Counted from the first letter of the stretch, positions 8,224 through 20,342 are shown. The stretch is 64,000 bases of DNA from Castellaniella sp034674885 (GCF_034674885.1 NZ_JAUCDS010000001.1:1-64000), one strand, 5' to 3'. Numbers and translations: made by a program. Notes: generated by a model not told the origin, from the sequence alone.

Positions 8224-8730
8224 ATGTCTGAAGAAAACCAAACCGAAAACGGCCAGGCCCCCAGCTTTGGGCTGCAACGCACCTACGTCAAGGACCTGTC
8301 GCTGGAAATGCCCAACGCGCCGGCCATCTTCCTGGAACAGGAAGCCCCGACCGTAGAAGTCTCGATCCAGGTCGGCGGCCAGCAACTGGCTGAATCCGTC
8401 TTCGAAGCCGTGGTCACCGCCACCGTCACCACGCGTATCGGCGACAAGGTCCTGTACCTGGTCGAACTCAGCCAGGCCGGCATCTTCGAAGCCGCCAACA
8501 TTCCGGCCGAGCAGCTCGACCCGCTGCTGGGCATCGTCTGCCCGACCATGCTCTACCCCTACCTGCGGGCCAACGTGGCCGATGCCATCACGCGCACCTC
8601 GCTGCCGCCGCTGCACCTCAGCGAGATGAACTTCCAGGCGCTGTACGAACAGCGCGTGGCGCAACAGGCCGGCGAACAGTCCCAGGGCGAAGACTCCGGC
8701 CTGATCCTGCCGCCGGGCGCCCGCAACTGA
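8224..8730 (+). CDS. secB: protein-export chaperone SecB
   Basis: A 168-residue cytosolic tetrameric chaperone that holds precursors unfolded and hands them to SecA. Conserved elements are the start of the beta-core (RTYVKDLSLEMPNAP), the QVGG strand, and the LYPYLRANVADAITRTSLPP segment that forms the dimer and peptide-binding surface. The start MSEENQ was chosen over an upstream in-frame ATG inside grxC because family members begin at this point. It is followed by gpsA, the usual secB-gpsA order. Confidence 0.97.
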   Translation: MSEENQTENGQAPSFGLQRTYVKDLSLEMPNAPAIFLEQEAPTVEVSIQVGGQQLAESVFEAVVTATVTTRIGDKVLYLVELSQAGIFEAANIPAEQLDPLLGIVCPTMLYPYLRANVADAITRTSLPPLHLSEMNFQALYEQRVAQQAGEQSQGEDSGLILPPGARN

Positions 8731-8798
8731 CGAACCGACGGGTCCCCGGCCCCCATCCGGCGGACCCGCACCCCACGGCCACCACCAGGATCCACCCT

Positions 8799-9833
8799 AT
8801 GTCATCCGTTCAGCTCACGGTGCTGGGCGCAGGCAGCTGGGGCACGGCGCTGGCAGCACTCGCCAGCCAGCGCAGCGACACCCTGCTCTGGGCGCGCGAC
8901 ACCGACACCATCCACGCCATCCAGCAGACCCGGCGCAATCCGCGCTACCTGCCAGGCACCGATCTGCCGCCTTCCCTTGCGGCCACCGACGACTGGTCGG
9001 CGGCCCTGGCCCACGTGCAACAGGGCCCGGCCGATGCCACCCGGCTGATCGTTCTGGGGGTGCCCATGGCCGGCCTGGAAGACATCTGCCAGCGGCTGGC
9101 CCAGGATCTGCCCGCCGAACCCCGGCACCCCATCCATCTGCTGTGGACCTGCAAAGGCATCAGTCCCGACACCCTGCAATGGCCACACCAGATCGTCAGC
9201 GGCTGCCTGTCGCACGACGACCGGGTGCAGGCCGGCGTGCTGTCGGGGCCCTCGTTTGCCCGGGAAGTCGCCCAGGGGCTGCCCGTCGCCCTGACGATCG
9301 CCAGTTCCCACGCGGAAACCGGGCAGGCGGCGCAGGCGGCCTTTCACGGCACGCAGGCCCGGATCTACACCACTCGGGACATCATCGGCGTGGAAGTCGG
9401 CGGCGCCATGAAAAACGTCATGGCCATCGCCTGCGGCATCAGCGACGGCCTGCGCCTGGGCACCAATGCACGCGCAGCGCTGATCACGCGCGGCCTGGCG
9501 GAAATACAGCGATTGGGCGTGGCGCTGGGCGGCAGGGCGGAAACTTTCACCGGACTGACGGGCCTGGGCGACCTGGTGCTGACCGCCACGGGCGACCTGT
9601 CGCGCAACCGCCAGGTCGGCGTAGCGATCGGCCAGGGACAGCCGCTGGACGCCATCCTGGCCGGCGGCATGACGGCCGAGGGCGTGCGCTGCGCCCGCGC
9701 GGCCCTGGCGCTGGGGCAACGCCACGCCATCGAACTGCCCATCACGCAGGCCGTGTGCCAGGTGCTGTTCGAAGGCCTGGCGCCCCATCTGGCCGTCGCG
9801 GCCTTGCTGGCACGAGAGGCGCGGCCGGAATAA
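8799..9833 (+). CDS. gpsA: glycerol-3-phosphate dehydrogenase [NAD(P)+]
   Basis: A 344-residue enzyme that reduces dihydroxyacetone phosphate to sn-glycerol 3-phosphate for phospholipid synthesis. The N-terminal Rossmann motif is LGAGSWGTAL (Gly10, Gly12, Gly15). The substrate domain contains the GGAMKNVMAIACG helix with the catalytic lysine, and the TGLGDLVLTATG motif. Length is normal. It is the last gene of the rhodanese-grxC-secB-gpsA run; trmL faces it from the other strand. Confidence 0.96.
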   Translation: MSSVQLTVLGAGSWGTALAALASQRSDTLLWARDTDTIHAIQQTRRNPRYLPGTDLPPSLAATDDWSAALAHVQQGPADATRLIVLGVPMAGLEDICQRLAQDLPAEPRHPIHLLWTCKGISPDTLQWPHQIVSGCLSHDDRVQAGVLSGPSFAREVAQGLPVALTIASSHAETGQAAQAAFHGTQARIYTTRDIIGVEVGGAMKNVMAIACGISDGLRLGTNARAALITRGLAEIQRLGVALGGRAETFTGLTGLGDLVLTATGDLSRNRQVGVAIGQGQPLDAILAGGMTAEGVRCARAALALGQRHAIELPITQAVCQVLFEGLAPHLAVAALLAREARPE

Positions 9834-9904
9834 ATCGTCTCCCGCAGCAGGAACAGCGCGCCACGTGCTCCGTGCGGCGATCATGGCCTGCCTCGGCAGC
9901 CCTC

Positions 9905-10375
9905 TCAGATGCCGCCCGCATAGCCGGCCTGCCGCCAGGCCTCGAACACCGTCACCGCCACCGCATTGGACAGGTTCAGGCTGCGCTGCTGCGGCCGCAT
10001 GGGCAGGCGGACGCGCTGATCCGGGGGGAAGAACTGCAGCTGCTCGTCCGACAAGCCTGCGGTTTCCCGGCCGAAGACAAACACATCGCCCGGCCGCAGG
10101 GCGCGTTCGCCGATCAGGACCGAGCCACGCGTCGTCAGCGCGTAGCGCCGGGCGGGGTCCCCGCCGATGGAGTCCAGCGCCTGCGCCAGGCTGTCGTGCA
10201 CCAGCATGTCGGCCCACTCGTGATAATCCAGGCCCGCCCGGCGCATGCGGGCATCATCCAATGGAAAACCCAGCGGGCGCACCAGATGCAGATGGGTGCC
10301 GGTATTGGCGCTCAGCCGGATGATGTTGCCGGTATTGGGCGGGATTTCAGGTTCGACAAGGACGATATGAAACAT
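9905..10375 (-). CDS. trmL: tRNA (cytidine(34)-2'-O)-methyltransferase TrmL
   Basis: A 156-residue SPOUT-family methyltransferase that modifies the wobble base of certain leucine tRNAs with S-adenosylmethionine. Visible motifs are VEPEIPPNTGNIIRL near the N-terminus, the FGRETAGL segment, and the C-terminal trefoil-knot stretch RSLNLSNAVAVTVFEAWRQ. Small size without an N-terminal RNA-binding extension is typical of TrmL/YibK. It lies 88 bases before comF on the same strand. Confidence 0.93.
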   Translation of the reverse strand: MFHIVLVEPEIPPNTGNIIRLSANTGTHLHLVRPLGFPLDDARMRRAGLDYHEWADMLVHDSLAQALDSIGGDPARRYALTTRGSVLIGERALRPGDVFVFGRETAGLSDEQLQFFPPDQRVRLPMRPQQRSLNLSNAVAVTVFEAWRQAGYAGGI

Positions 10376-10463
10376 GCGGACGGGATCAGGGATGCGCGCG
10401 GCGTGCGAAGTCCAGATTGTAGAACGCCGCCAATGCCCGACGGGACGATGCGCTGGTGCGCTG

Positions 10464-11240
10464 TCACGGCCCCGGCTGCGCAGCCTGGCGCACGGCGCGG
10501 GCCAGCACCCAGCCTTCCACCCGGGCCACCCCGGCGGCCTTCAGCGCAGCCGCCACGGCCTGCATCGTTGCGCCGGTCGTCAACACGTCGTCGATGACGG
10601 CGACCCGAGCGCCCGCCAGGTTCGCGGCAGGCCGCCAATGCCCTGCACGTTCGCCGCGTAGCGGCGAAGACTCGTCGCAGACGTACAGCCCCTGCTGGGC
10701 CTGCAAGCGGTCGGCACGCCGCAATGCCGCCTGCTTGCGGCCATCCTGTCGGCGACGCACGGCCGTCAGATGGCAGGGGATGCCTAAGCGGCGCGCCAGC
10801 AGGCGGGCAATCTCGGCGGGCGGACTGAAGCCGCGCTCGCGCAAGGCGGGCCGCCTGGCCGGCACCGGAACGATCCAATCCGGATCAGCGTCAGGGTTCA
10901 TTCCCGAGCGGCGCACCGCGCAGGCCAGCTGTTCAGCCAGCACGCCCGCCAAAGACAGGCGGCAACGAATCTTGTAATCCTGGACCAGCCGGCGGCCCAG
11001 GTCCTGGTAGTCGAACGCAGCGACGATCCGGTCGTACGCCGGGGCCGACGGCGGGCAATCCGGGCAGATGCCTGCCGCCAGGGGATGCAGGCAGACCAGG
11101 CAACGGGGATGATGCCAGTCCATCGCCAAGGCGCCCGCGCAGGCCGCGCACAGTCCCTGCCCGGCCATCCGCCGTTCGCAGCCCGGACATTCCGCCGGGA
11201 CCCAGTGCCGCCAGTCGCGCCAGACTGCCAGATGCCGCAT
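10464..11240 (-). CDS. ComF-family phosphoribosyltransferase-like protein
   Basis: A 258-residue ComF/GntX protein. The N-terminal part carries four paired-cysteine knuckles (CPGC, CAAC, CLVC, CPDC), likely binding zinc. The C-terminal part is a type I phosphoribosyltransferase fold with the PRPP loop VAVIDDVLTTGATM. Family members are linked to DNA uptake in naturally competent bacteria, though many orthologues have no proven role. dprA, another DNA-uptake gene, lies about 9 kb away. The start at 11240 has GGAAGG at good spacing; longer readings enter the divergent intergenic region. Confidence 0.87.
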   Translation of the reverse strand: MRHLAVWRDWRHWVPAECPGCERRMAGQGLCAACAGALAMDWHHPRCLVCLHPLAAGICPDCPPSAPAYDRIVAAFDYQDLGRRLVQDYKIRCRLSLAGVLAEQLACAVRRSGMNPDADPDWIVPVPARRPALRERGFSPPAEIARLLARRLGIPCHLTAVRRRQDGRKQAALRRADRLQAQQGLYVCDESSPLRGERAGHWRPAANLAGARVAVIDDVLTTGATMQAVAAALKAAGVARVEGWVLARAVRQAAQPGP

Positions 11241-11316
11241 AATGTCACCTTCCTTTCCGCCAGTACGCTCCATCACATCACAGTTACGGGCGCAGCGGCA
11301 CCGGTCTTGATCCCTT

Positions 11317-12267
11317 ATGTCACAGCTTCCCCGCCTGCCCATCGACCCTGCGGCCGTTTCACGGCAATTCGCCCGGCGCGCGCCCCTGGACGCTCCCCAG
11401 TTCCTGTTCGGTGAGATCGCCCAGCGCATGCTGCGCCGGCTGAGCTACATCCGCATCGATCCGCACGACATCCTGGATGCCGGCTGCGGGGCGGCGCATG
11501 CCCTGGATCCGCTGCGGGCCCGCTATCCGAACCTGCGCTACATCGGTCAGGACCACTGCGCCACGCTGCTGGACACGGCCCGCGAGCGGTACATGAGCAA
11601 GCCCGGTTTCTGGCACCGCCTGCGCAACAAACCCACGCCGCAGCCCGAATTCCTGCAGACGGATCTGGCGGAATCCGGCCTGCCCGACGAAAGCCTGGAT
11701 CTGGTGTGGTCGAATCTGGCGCTGCACTGGCACCCCGAACCACACCTGGTGCTGCAGGAATGGCGCAGGATCCTGCGCAACGACGCCCTGGCCATGTATT
11801 CCAGCCTGGGGCCCGGATCGCTGCGAGAGCTGCGCGAGGCGGTCTCCGAGGCGGGCCTGGACACCCAGCCCATGGAATTCGTAGACATGCACGACTTCGG
11901 CGACCTGATGCTGCAGGTGGGTTTTGCCGATCCGGTGATGGACCAGGAAATCATCACCCTGACCTACAAGACCGCCGACAAGCTGCTGGAAGACGTCCAT
12001 CTGCTGGGCGGCAACCCGCACGCCCAGCGGCGACCAGGCCTGGCGGGCCGCGCCTGGCGCAACCGCCTGATCCAGGCGCTGGAACGGCGGCGGCACCAGG
12101 ACGGCACCATCCACCTGAGCCTGGAAGTCGCCTACGGCCACGCCTGGCGGGCCGCTGCCCGGCGCGGCGTGATCGGCGAGCTGCCCGTCACGGTCTTCAA
12201 GCGCGCCCAGCCCCTGGAAGCCGGCAAGCCCCCGCCTCGGGTGGTGCCGCGCAAGCCGGACGCCTGA
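11317..12267 (+). CDS. class I SAM methyltransferase, BioC-like
   Basis: A 316-residue S-adenosylmethionine-dependent methyltransferase. The SAM-binding motif I is ILDAGCGAAHAL at about residue 49, and motif IV is DLVWSNLALHW around residue 128. It resembles malonyl-ACP O-methyltransferase BioC, which starts the pimelate branch of biotin synthesis, and the comF neighbour is typical for BioC-like genes in Burkholderiales. No other biotin gene lies here, so the precise substrate is uncertain. A basic, proline-rich tail ends the protein. It converges on rimO with seven bases between the stops. Confidence 0.75.
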   Translation: MSQLPRLPIDPAAVSRQFARRAPLDAPQFLFGEIAQRMLRRLSYIRIDPHDILDAGCGAAHALDPLRARYPNLRYIGQDHCATLLDTARERYMSKPGFWHRLRNKPTPQPEFLQTDLAESGLPDESLDLVWSNLALHWHPEPHLVLQEWRRILRNDALAMYSSLGPGSLRELREAVSEAGLDTQPMEFVDMHDFGDLMLQVGFADPVMDQEIITLTYKTADKLLEDVHLLGGNPHAQRRPGLAGRAWRNRLIQALERRRHQDGTIHLSLEVAYGHAWRAAARRGVIGELPVTVFKRAQPLEAGKPPPRVVPRKPDA

Positions 12268-12274
12268 TCCCGAT

Positions 12275-13597
12275 CTAGACCGGCACCCCGTACAGGTCGT
12301 ATTCGTCGGCATCCTCGATGCGGACCTGTATCAGGTCGCCCGGGGCGCGGCCGGCCGCATCGCGCAACAGCACGCTGCCGTCGATCTCGGGGGCATCCGC
12401 CATGGATCGAGCGGTGGCGCCGCCCTGATCGTCGATCTCGTCGATCAGCACGGTCAAGGTCCGCCCGACCTTGGCAGCCAGGCGTCGGGTGGAAATCGCC
12501 TGCTGATGCGCCATGAAGCGTTCCCAGCGCTCGGCCTTGATCTCGTCGGGCACCGGATCGGCCAACTCGTTGGCCTTGGCGCCGTCTACCGGCGAATACT
12601 GGAAACAGCCGACGCGATCCAGTTGCGCCTCGCTCATCCAATCCAGCAGATACTGGAAATCATCTTCCGTCTCGCCCGGAAAGCCGACGATGAAGGTGGA
12701 CCGCAAGGTCAGGTCCGGACAGGCCTCGCGCCATTGGCGGATGCGAGCCAGGGTGCGGTCCTCGAAGGCGGGGCGCTTCATGGCCTTCAGGATGCGCGGG
12801 CTGGCGTGCTGGAATGGGATGTCCAGATACGGCAGGATCCGGCCTTCGGCCATCAGGGGAATCAGTTCGTCCACGTGGGGATAGGGGTAGACGTAGTGCA
12901 TGCGCACCCAGACGCCGAATTCCCCCAGCGCCTGAGCCAATTCGGTCAGGCGGGTCTTGACGGGGCGGCCATCCCAGAACCCCGTGCGGTACTTGACGTC
13001 CACGCCGTAGGCGCTGGTGTCCTGTGAAATCACCAGCAGTTCCTTGACGCCGGCATCCACCAGGCGGCGGGCCTCGCCCAGCACATCGCCGATGGGCCGG
13101 CTGACCAGGCGACCGCGCATGGAAGGAATGATGCAGAAGCTGCAATTGTGGTTGCAGCCTTCAGAGATCTTCAGATAGGCGTAATGGCGAGGCGTCAGGC
13201 GGATGCCCTGGGGGGGCACCAGATCCACATAGGGGTCGTGGGCGCGGTCGTGCGGCGCGGCGTCGTGCACCGCCCGCACCACTTGTTCGTACTGCTGCGG
13301 GCCGGTCACGGCCAGCACCGCCGGGTGCACGTCGCGGATCATGTCGGCTTCGACGCCCAGGCAGCCGGTCACGATGACCTTGCCGTTTTCGGTGATGGCC
13401 TCGCCGATGGCATCCAGCGATTCAGCCTTGGCGCTGTCGATGAAGCCGCAGGTGTTGACCACCACGACGTCGGCGCCGTCATAATCGGCGCTGATGGTGT
13501 AGCCATCCATGCGCAGCTGGGTCAGAATGCGTTCCGAATCAACCAGGGCCTTGGGGCAGCCCAGACTGACGAAACCGACACGGGGGGATGGGCTCAT
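12275..13597 (-). CDS. rimO: ribosomal protein uS12 methylthiotransferase RimO
   Basis: A 440-residue radical-SAM methylthiotransferase that modifies an aspartate of ribosomal protein S12. The N-terminal UPF0004 domain supplies three iron-sulfur cysteines (C14, C50, C79). The radical-SAM cluster is CNHNCSFC (C148, C152, C155), followed by IIPSMRG. A C-terminal TRAM domain (about residues 375-440) contacts the substrate. CGAGGA-type Shine-Dalgarno precedes the ATG. It is divergent from rsmB. Confidence 0.96.
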   Translation of the reverse strand: MSPSPRVGFVSLGCPKALVDSERILTQLRMDGYTISADYDGADVVVVNTCGFIDSAKAESLDAIGEAITENGKVIVTGCLGVEADMIRDVHPAVLAVTGPQQYEQVVRAVHDAAPHDRAHDPYVDLVPPQGIRLTPRHYAYLKISEGCNHNCSFCIIPSMRGRLVSRPIGDVLGEARRLVDAGVKELLVISQDTSAYGVDVKYRTGFWDGRPVKTRLTELAQALGEFGVWVRMHYVYPYPHVDELIPLMAEGRILPYLDIPFQHASPRILKAMKRPAFEDRTLARIRQWREACPDLTLRSTFIVGFPGETEDDFQYLLDWMSEAQLDRVGCFQYSPVDGAKANELADPVPDEIKAERWERFMAHQQAISTRRLAAKVGRTLTVLIDEIDDQGGATARSMADAPEIDGSVLLRDAAGRAPGDLIQVRIEDADEYDLYGVPV

Positions 13598-13624
13598 GAA
13601 ATCCTCGAGGTGCAGAGCAAACCC

Positions 13625-13651
13625 TTGATTTTAATGAATTGGTGCTACAGT
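13625..13651 (+). promoter_or_regulatory. candidate rsmB promoter with extended -10
   Basis: TTGATT at 13625-13630 is followed after 15 bases by TACAGT at 13646-13651, which is preceded by TGC, giving an extended -10 (TGNTACAGT). Spacing is one to two bases short. It predicts a transcript start near 13658, which favours the GTG at 13694 as the rsmB start. TAAAAT on the other strand (13628-13633) could serve rimO. Confidence 0.35.
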
Positions 13652-13693
13652 CCCCCAAAAACATTCCTCACCGGCGGAATTCCCGCTCTTATC

Positions 13694-15070
13694 GTGCCAG
13701 AATCACCACACTCCCGCAGGGCCCCATCCGACAGCGCGGTCGACCAGGCCGCCGACATCCCCTTGTCCCGACAACTGCTGGCCGCCGCCCAGGCCGTGCG
13801 CGGCGTGCTGACCGGGCTGTCCCTGTCGGAATCCCTGGACCGCACGCCCCCGGCCCTGCGTCCGGCCGCGCAGGCGCTGTCCTTCCATGCCATGCGCCAG
13901 TTGGGATTCGCCCAGACGGCGCGGGCGCTGCTGGTGCCGCGCCGTCCGTCCGACCGCCTGACCGAGGCCCTGCTGCTGCTGGGCCTGAGCCTGCTGGAAG
14001 CCAGCCAGCGCCAGTCCGACGGCACGGCCCAACCACCGGGCACTCCGCTCTACGCCGCACACACGCTGGTGCACCAGATAGTGCAGGCGGCGGAATCCGA
14101 CCGCCACACGCGCCCCGCGAAAAACCTGATCAATGCGGTCCTGCGCCGCTACGGACGGGAACGAACGGCGCTACTGCCGCAGATCCTGGCTACGCCACTG
14201 GCCTGCTGGAACCACCCGGACTGGTGGATCGAAGCCCTGCAGCAAGCCTGGCCGCAGCACTGGGAAGCCATCCTGCAGGCGGCCGATCAGCCTCCTCCCA
14301 TGACACTGCGGGTCAATGTTCGCCAGACTTCCCGCGACACGCTGCTCGAACGGCTGGCGCACGCGGGCATCACCGCGCAGCCAGTCGGCATCGCTGGCCT
14401 GATCCTGGATCGCCCCCTGCCCGTGCGCGACATTCCCGGTTTTGCCGAAGGCTGCTGGTCGGTGCAAGACGCCTCGGCACAACGGGCGGGCGCACTGCTG
14501 CCGCTGCAAGACGGCATGCGGGTGCTGGACGCCTGCGCCGCGCCTGGCGGCAAGACCGCCCACCTGCTGGAACGCCACACGCTGCGCCTGACGGCGCTGG
14601 ACAGCGATGCCCGGCGCCTGGAACGCGTGGACGAGAACCTGCGGAGGCTAGGCCTGGAATCCCCCGACGTCACACTGCGCTGCGCCGACGCTGCCGACCC
14701 TGCCGCATGGTGGGACGGCCAGCCGTACGATGCCATCCTGGCGGACGTGCCCTGCACTGCATCCGGTGTAGTGCGCCGCCACCCTGACATCCGCTGGCTG
14801 CGGCGCGCCGAAGATGTGGCCCGCACGGCCGCGCTGCAGACTCGCATCGCAGACGCCCTGTGGCCGTTGCTGGCGCCCGGCGGCCACCTGCTGTATGCCA
14901 CCTGCTCGATCTTTCCCCAGGAAGGGGAATCGCAGATCCAGGCATTCCTGGACCGCCACGCCGACGCCCGGCGCCTGCCCGCCCCCGGCCAGATCCTGCC
15001 TGGCGGCGCCGACCAGGGCGACGGGTTCTTCTACGCGCTGATCCGCAAACCGGAAAACACTGCCCTCTAG
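13694..15070 (+). CDS. rsmB: 16S rRNA (cytosine(967)-C(5))-methyltransferase RsmB
   Basis: A protein of about 458 residues that methylates C967 of 16S rRNA. The N-terminal NusB-like helical domain covers roughly residues 20-150. The Rossmann methyltransferase domain follows, with ACAAPGGKTAHLL for SAM binding, the DVPCTASGVVRRHP motif IV holding one active-site cysteine, and YATCSIFPQEGE holding the catalytic cysteine. The start is uncertain: GTG 13694 follows the candidate promoter, while ATG 13634 is in frame but overlaps that promoter. Much longer in-frame readings run antisense to rimO and are not credible. The usual neighbour def-fmt lies just beyond the two-component genes. Confidence 0.92.
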   Translation: MPESPHSRRAPSDSAVDQAADIPLSRQLLAAAQAVRGVLTGLSLSESLDRTPPALRPAAQALSFHAMRQLGFAQTARALLVPRRPSDRLTEALLLLGLSLLEASQRQSDGTAQPPGTPLYAAHTLVHQIVQAAESDRHTRPAKNLINAVLRRYGRERTALLPQILATPLACWNHPDWWIEALQQAWPQHWEAILQAADQPPPMTLRVNVRQTSRDTLLERLAHAGITAQPVGIAGLILDRPLPVRDIPGFAEGCWSVQDASAQRAGALLPLQDGMRVLDACAAPGGKTAHLLERHTLRLTALDSDARRLERVDENLRRLGLESPDVTLRCADAADPAAWWDGQPYDAILADVPCTASGVVRRHPDIRWLRRAEDVARTAALQTRIADALWPLLAPGGHLLYATCSIFPQEGESQIQAFLDRHADARRLPAPGQILPGGADQGDGFFYALIRKPENTAL

Positions 15071-15727
15071 TGTCCGACAGGCAATCGCACTCCGCCAACA
15101 GAGGCGCACGAGACGGCAGCGGCAGGGCGCAGGATCATGTCCGGCTTGCGCTCAAGCGCTGGGTCATCAACAATACCGCCATTGTCCGCCCAGTCGCCCG
15201 GTCTCGTGCATGCTCCGATTCCTGATCACCCTGACCTTCTGCCTGCTCAACCTGCTGCCGGCTGCCCATGGCCGTGAAGGCCAGGTCACGCGCATCGAAC
15301 CCCAGGTGCGGCAGGGCCAGTTGCTGATCGACGCCGACATCGACTTCTCTCTGGGCGACGACCTGCACGACGCCGCCCAAAAGGGCGTGCCCCTGTATTT
15401 CACCGTCGATCTGCAGATTCAGCAGCCCCGCTGGTGGTGGTTCGACAAGACCGTCCTCGACACGGAACAGACCTGGCGCATTCAGTTCAACGCCCTGACC
15501 CGCCAATGGCGCGTCAGCCTGGACGATCTGTCCCTGCCCGCCACGACGCTGGACGAGGCCCTGGATCTGGTACGTCACATCCGAAGCTGGCAAGTGGGTT
15601 CGGCCGCCCTGCTCACCCCCGGCGTCGACTATGAAGGCCAGTTACGCCTGCGGCTGGACACCTCGCGGCTGGCTCGACCGTTTCAGGTCGATGCCCTCAA
15701 CAGCAATGCCTGGTCCCTGACCACCCC

Positions 15728-18100
<2,373 letters not shown>

Positions 18101-18110
18101 GTGAGGTGAT

Positions 18111-18812
18111 ATGGCCAGAATTCTGGTGGTCGACGACGAAATCGGCATTCGCGAACTGCTGTCTGAAATTCTCTACGACGAAGGCCACACGGTCGAACTC
18201 GCGGAAAATGCTGCTCAGGCTCGCGACTATCGCCTGCGCCAACGACCGGATCTGGTCCTGCTGGACATCTGGATGCCCGACATCGACGGCGTCAGCCTGC
18301 TCAAGGAATGGTCCAGCCAGGGGCTGCTGAACATGCCCGTCATCATGATGAGCGGCCACGCCACCGTGGACACTGCCGTCGAGGCCACGCGCATCGGCGC
18401 CGTCGATTTCCTGGAAAAGCCCATCACCCTGCAAAAGCTGCTGAAGACCGTGGCCGCTGGCCTGGCCCGTCCGGTCATCCCGGCATCCATGCGCAGCCGC
18501 ACCGAACGGCCCGTCATGCCCGATCCGGTCTTCACCCAGCCGCCCGCCATCAGCAGCACCGGGGCGACGCCCGCCGCCACGCCTGCCGCCCCCGCAGCCG
18601 ATGATTCCCACCTGGGCGCGATTTCCCTGAACCAGCCGCTGCGCGAGGCACGTGATGAATTCGAACGCATTTATTTCGAATACCATCTGCTGCACGAAAA
18701 TCACAGCATGACGCGGGTTTCCGAGCGCACCGGCCTGGAACGCACTCACCTGTACCGCAAGCTCAAACAGCTGGGTATCGATACGTCGCGCAAAAAGTCA
18801 TCGGGCGGCTGA
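18111..18812 (+). CDS. response regulator with receiver and Fis-type HTH, partner of the NtrY-like kinase
   Basis: A 233-residue regulator. The receiver occupies residues 1-120 with acidic pocket D8-D9, phospho-acceptor D52 in LLDIWMP, and the conserved lysine in FLEKP. A Pro/Ala/Thr-rich linker (about 150-190) leads to a C-terminal Fis-type helix-turn-helix (about 195-228). The sigma-54 activating AAA+ domain found in classical NtrX is absent, so this protein cannot contact sigma-54 in the NtrC manner. It is more like ActR/RegA/PrrA regulators in layout. Ten bases after the kinase gene, preceded by GAGGTG, so the pair is one unit. Confidence 0.9.
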   Translation: MARILVVDDEIGIRELLSEILYDEGHTVELAENAAQARDYRLRQRPDLVLLDIWMPDIDGVSLLKEWSSQGLLNMPVIMMSGHATVDTAVEATRIGAVDFLEKPITLQKLLKTVAAGLARPVIPASMRSRTERPVMPDPVFTQPPAISSTGATPAATPAAPAADDSHLGAISLNQPLREARDEFERIYFEYHLLHENHSMTRVSERTGLERTHLYRKLKQLGIDTSRKKSSGG

Positions 18813-18820
18813 CACCCGCC

Positions 18821-19774
18821 CTACGGTGCCCGATACGACTGCAGGAAAACATCCACGGGCTGGCGCCGGCTACCGGGCTTTTGCAGCGCGGTGATCCGCA
18901 GCAGGCCCTGGGCCGTCGCCACATCGATGCCATCACGGCCCATCTGCACAACGGTACCCGGCTCGGACGATTCCCCGCCCTGTCCATGATCCAAGGCACG
19001 GGCTGCCCAGACCTTCACCGGCTGCTCGATTCCCGGCAGGACCATCGTGGTTCCCGGAAAGGGATCAAAGGCGCGGATGCGCCGGGCAAGCACGATAGCC
19101 GGCAAGGAAAAATCCAGCGCAGATTCGGATTTCTGCAGCTTGTCGGCATAGGTGACGCCATCCGCAGGCTGCGGCACTGGTGTCGGCGCATGTCCCGCAT
19201 CCAGCTCGCCCAGCACCCGGACAATCGCCAGAGCGCCGTCATCCGCCAGCGCATCGTGCAGGCTGGCCCCGGTGTCTTCCGGTCCGATGGGCCGTTCCGC
19301 GCGCAGCAGCATGGCGCCGGTATCCAGGCCCGCGTCCATCTGCATGATGGTGATGCCGGTGGCGGCATCACCCGCCTGGATGGCCCGCTGGATGGGTGCA
19401 GCCCCCCGCCAGCGCGGCAGCAGGCTGGCATGGATGTTCAGGCAACCATGAGGAGGGAGATCCAGCACCCACTGTGGCAGGATCAGGCCGTAGGCCGCCA
19501 CCACCATGACGTCCGGTGCCCAGGCCTGCAGGGCCGCCCGCGCCGACCGGGCCTCGTCCGGATACTTGCCGTCCAGACGCAGGCTGCGCGGCTGCAGCAC
19601 GGCGACGCCAGCATCCAGCGCCGCCTGTTTGACGGGACTGGGCTGCAATTTCATGCCGCGCCCCGATGGGCGATCCGGCTGAGTCAGCACGCCCACGACC
19701 TGATGGCCTGCGCCCAGGATGGCAGCCAGGGCCTGACGGGCAAATTCAGGAGTTCCTGCAAAAGCGACCCGCAC
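18821..19774 (-). CDS. fmt: methionyl-tRNA formyltransferase
   Basis: A 317-residue enzyme that formylates Met-tRNAfMet using 10-formyltetrahydrofolate for translation initiation. The N-terminal formyltransferase domain has FAGTPEFA at the start and the signature HASLLPRWRGAAPIQRAI, with the catalytic Asn-His-Asp set in LNIHAS and the later DTGAML segment. A C-terminal OB-fold domain (about residues 210-317) binds the tRNA acceptor. It follows def by four bases on the same strand. Confidence 0.96.
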   Translation of the reverse strand: MRVAFAGTPEFARQALAAILGAGHQVVGVLTQPDRPSGRGMKLQPSPVKQAALDAGVAVLQPRSLRLDGKYPDEARSARAALQAWAPDVMVVAAYGLILPQWVLDLPPHGCLNIHASLLPRWRGAAPIQRAIQAGDAATGITIMQMDAGLDTGAMLLRAERPIGPEDTGASLHDALADDGALAIVRVLGELDAGHAPTPVPQPADGVTYADKLQKSESALDFSLPAIVLARRIRAFDPFPGTTMVLPGIEQPVKVWAARALDHGQGGESSEPGTVVQMGRDGIDVATAQGLLRITALQKPGSRRQPVDVFLQSYRAP

Positions 19775-19778
19775 GCCT

Positions 19779-20303
19779 TCAGACCCCGGCAGCTTCGCGC
19801 TGGGATTCGCGCTGCTGCTTGCGCAAGCGTGTGCGGATGCGGTTTTGTTTCAGCACGGACAGATATTCGACGAAGACCTTGCCCAGCAGATGATCCAGTT
19901 CGTGCTGCACGCAGACGGCCAGCAGGCCTTCGGCGTCGAATTCGTAGGATTCGCCCTGTTCGTTGAGCGCGCGCACGTGGATGCGGGCCGAACGTTCGAC
20001 CTCGTCGTAGATCCCGGGCACCGACAGGCAGCCTTCTTCGTAGACCTGCAGTTCGTCGCTTTTCCAGGTGATTTCGGGGTTGATCAGCACATGCAGTTCG
20101 TCGCCGTTTTCGGATACGTCGATGACGACCACCCGTTCGTGAACGTCGACCTGCGTGGCCGCCAGGCCCACGCCCGGCGCAGCATACATGGTTTCAGCCA
20201 TGTCGCGGACCAATTGGCGAATGCGGTCGTCCACCTGCTGCACCGGTGCAGCGACCTTGTGCAGCCGAGGGTCCGGATATTTGAGGATGGGAAGCAAAGC
20301 CAT
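19779..20303 (-). CDS. def: peptide deformylase
   Basis: A 174-residue metalloenzyme that removes the N-formyl group from nascent proteins. All three motifs are intact: GVGLAATQ (residues 44-51), EGCLS (90-94, metal ligand Cys92) and HELDH (134-138, two His ligands and the catalytic Glu). Length and motifs are those of the type I, Gram-negative class. First gene of def-fmt, divergent from dprA. Confidence 0.96.
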   Translation of the reverse strand: MALLPILKYPDPRLHKVAAPVQQVDDRIRQLVRDMAETMYAAPGVGLAATQVDVHERVVVIDVSENGDELHVLINPEITWKSDELQVYEEGCLSVPGIYDEVERSARIHVRALNEQGESYEFDAEGLLAVCVQHELDHLLGKVFVEYLSVLKQNRIRTRLRKQQRESQREAAGV

Positions 20304-20342
20304 GATGATTGCCTGATTCAGTGATGCCTAAAGTTCTATGAT

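Noticed and set aside
13148..13693. N-terminal extension of rsmB over rimO
   Set aside because: It runs antisense to the rimO radical-SAM core and lacks any RsmB similarity before about 13694.
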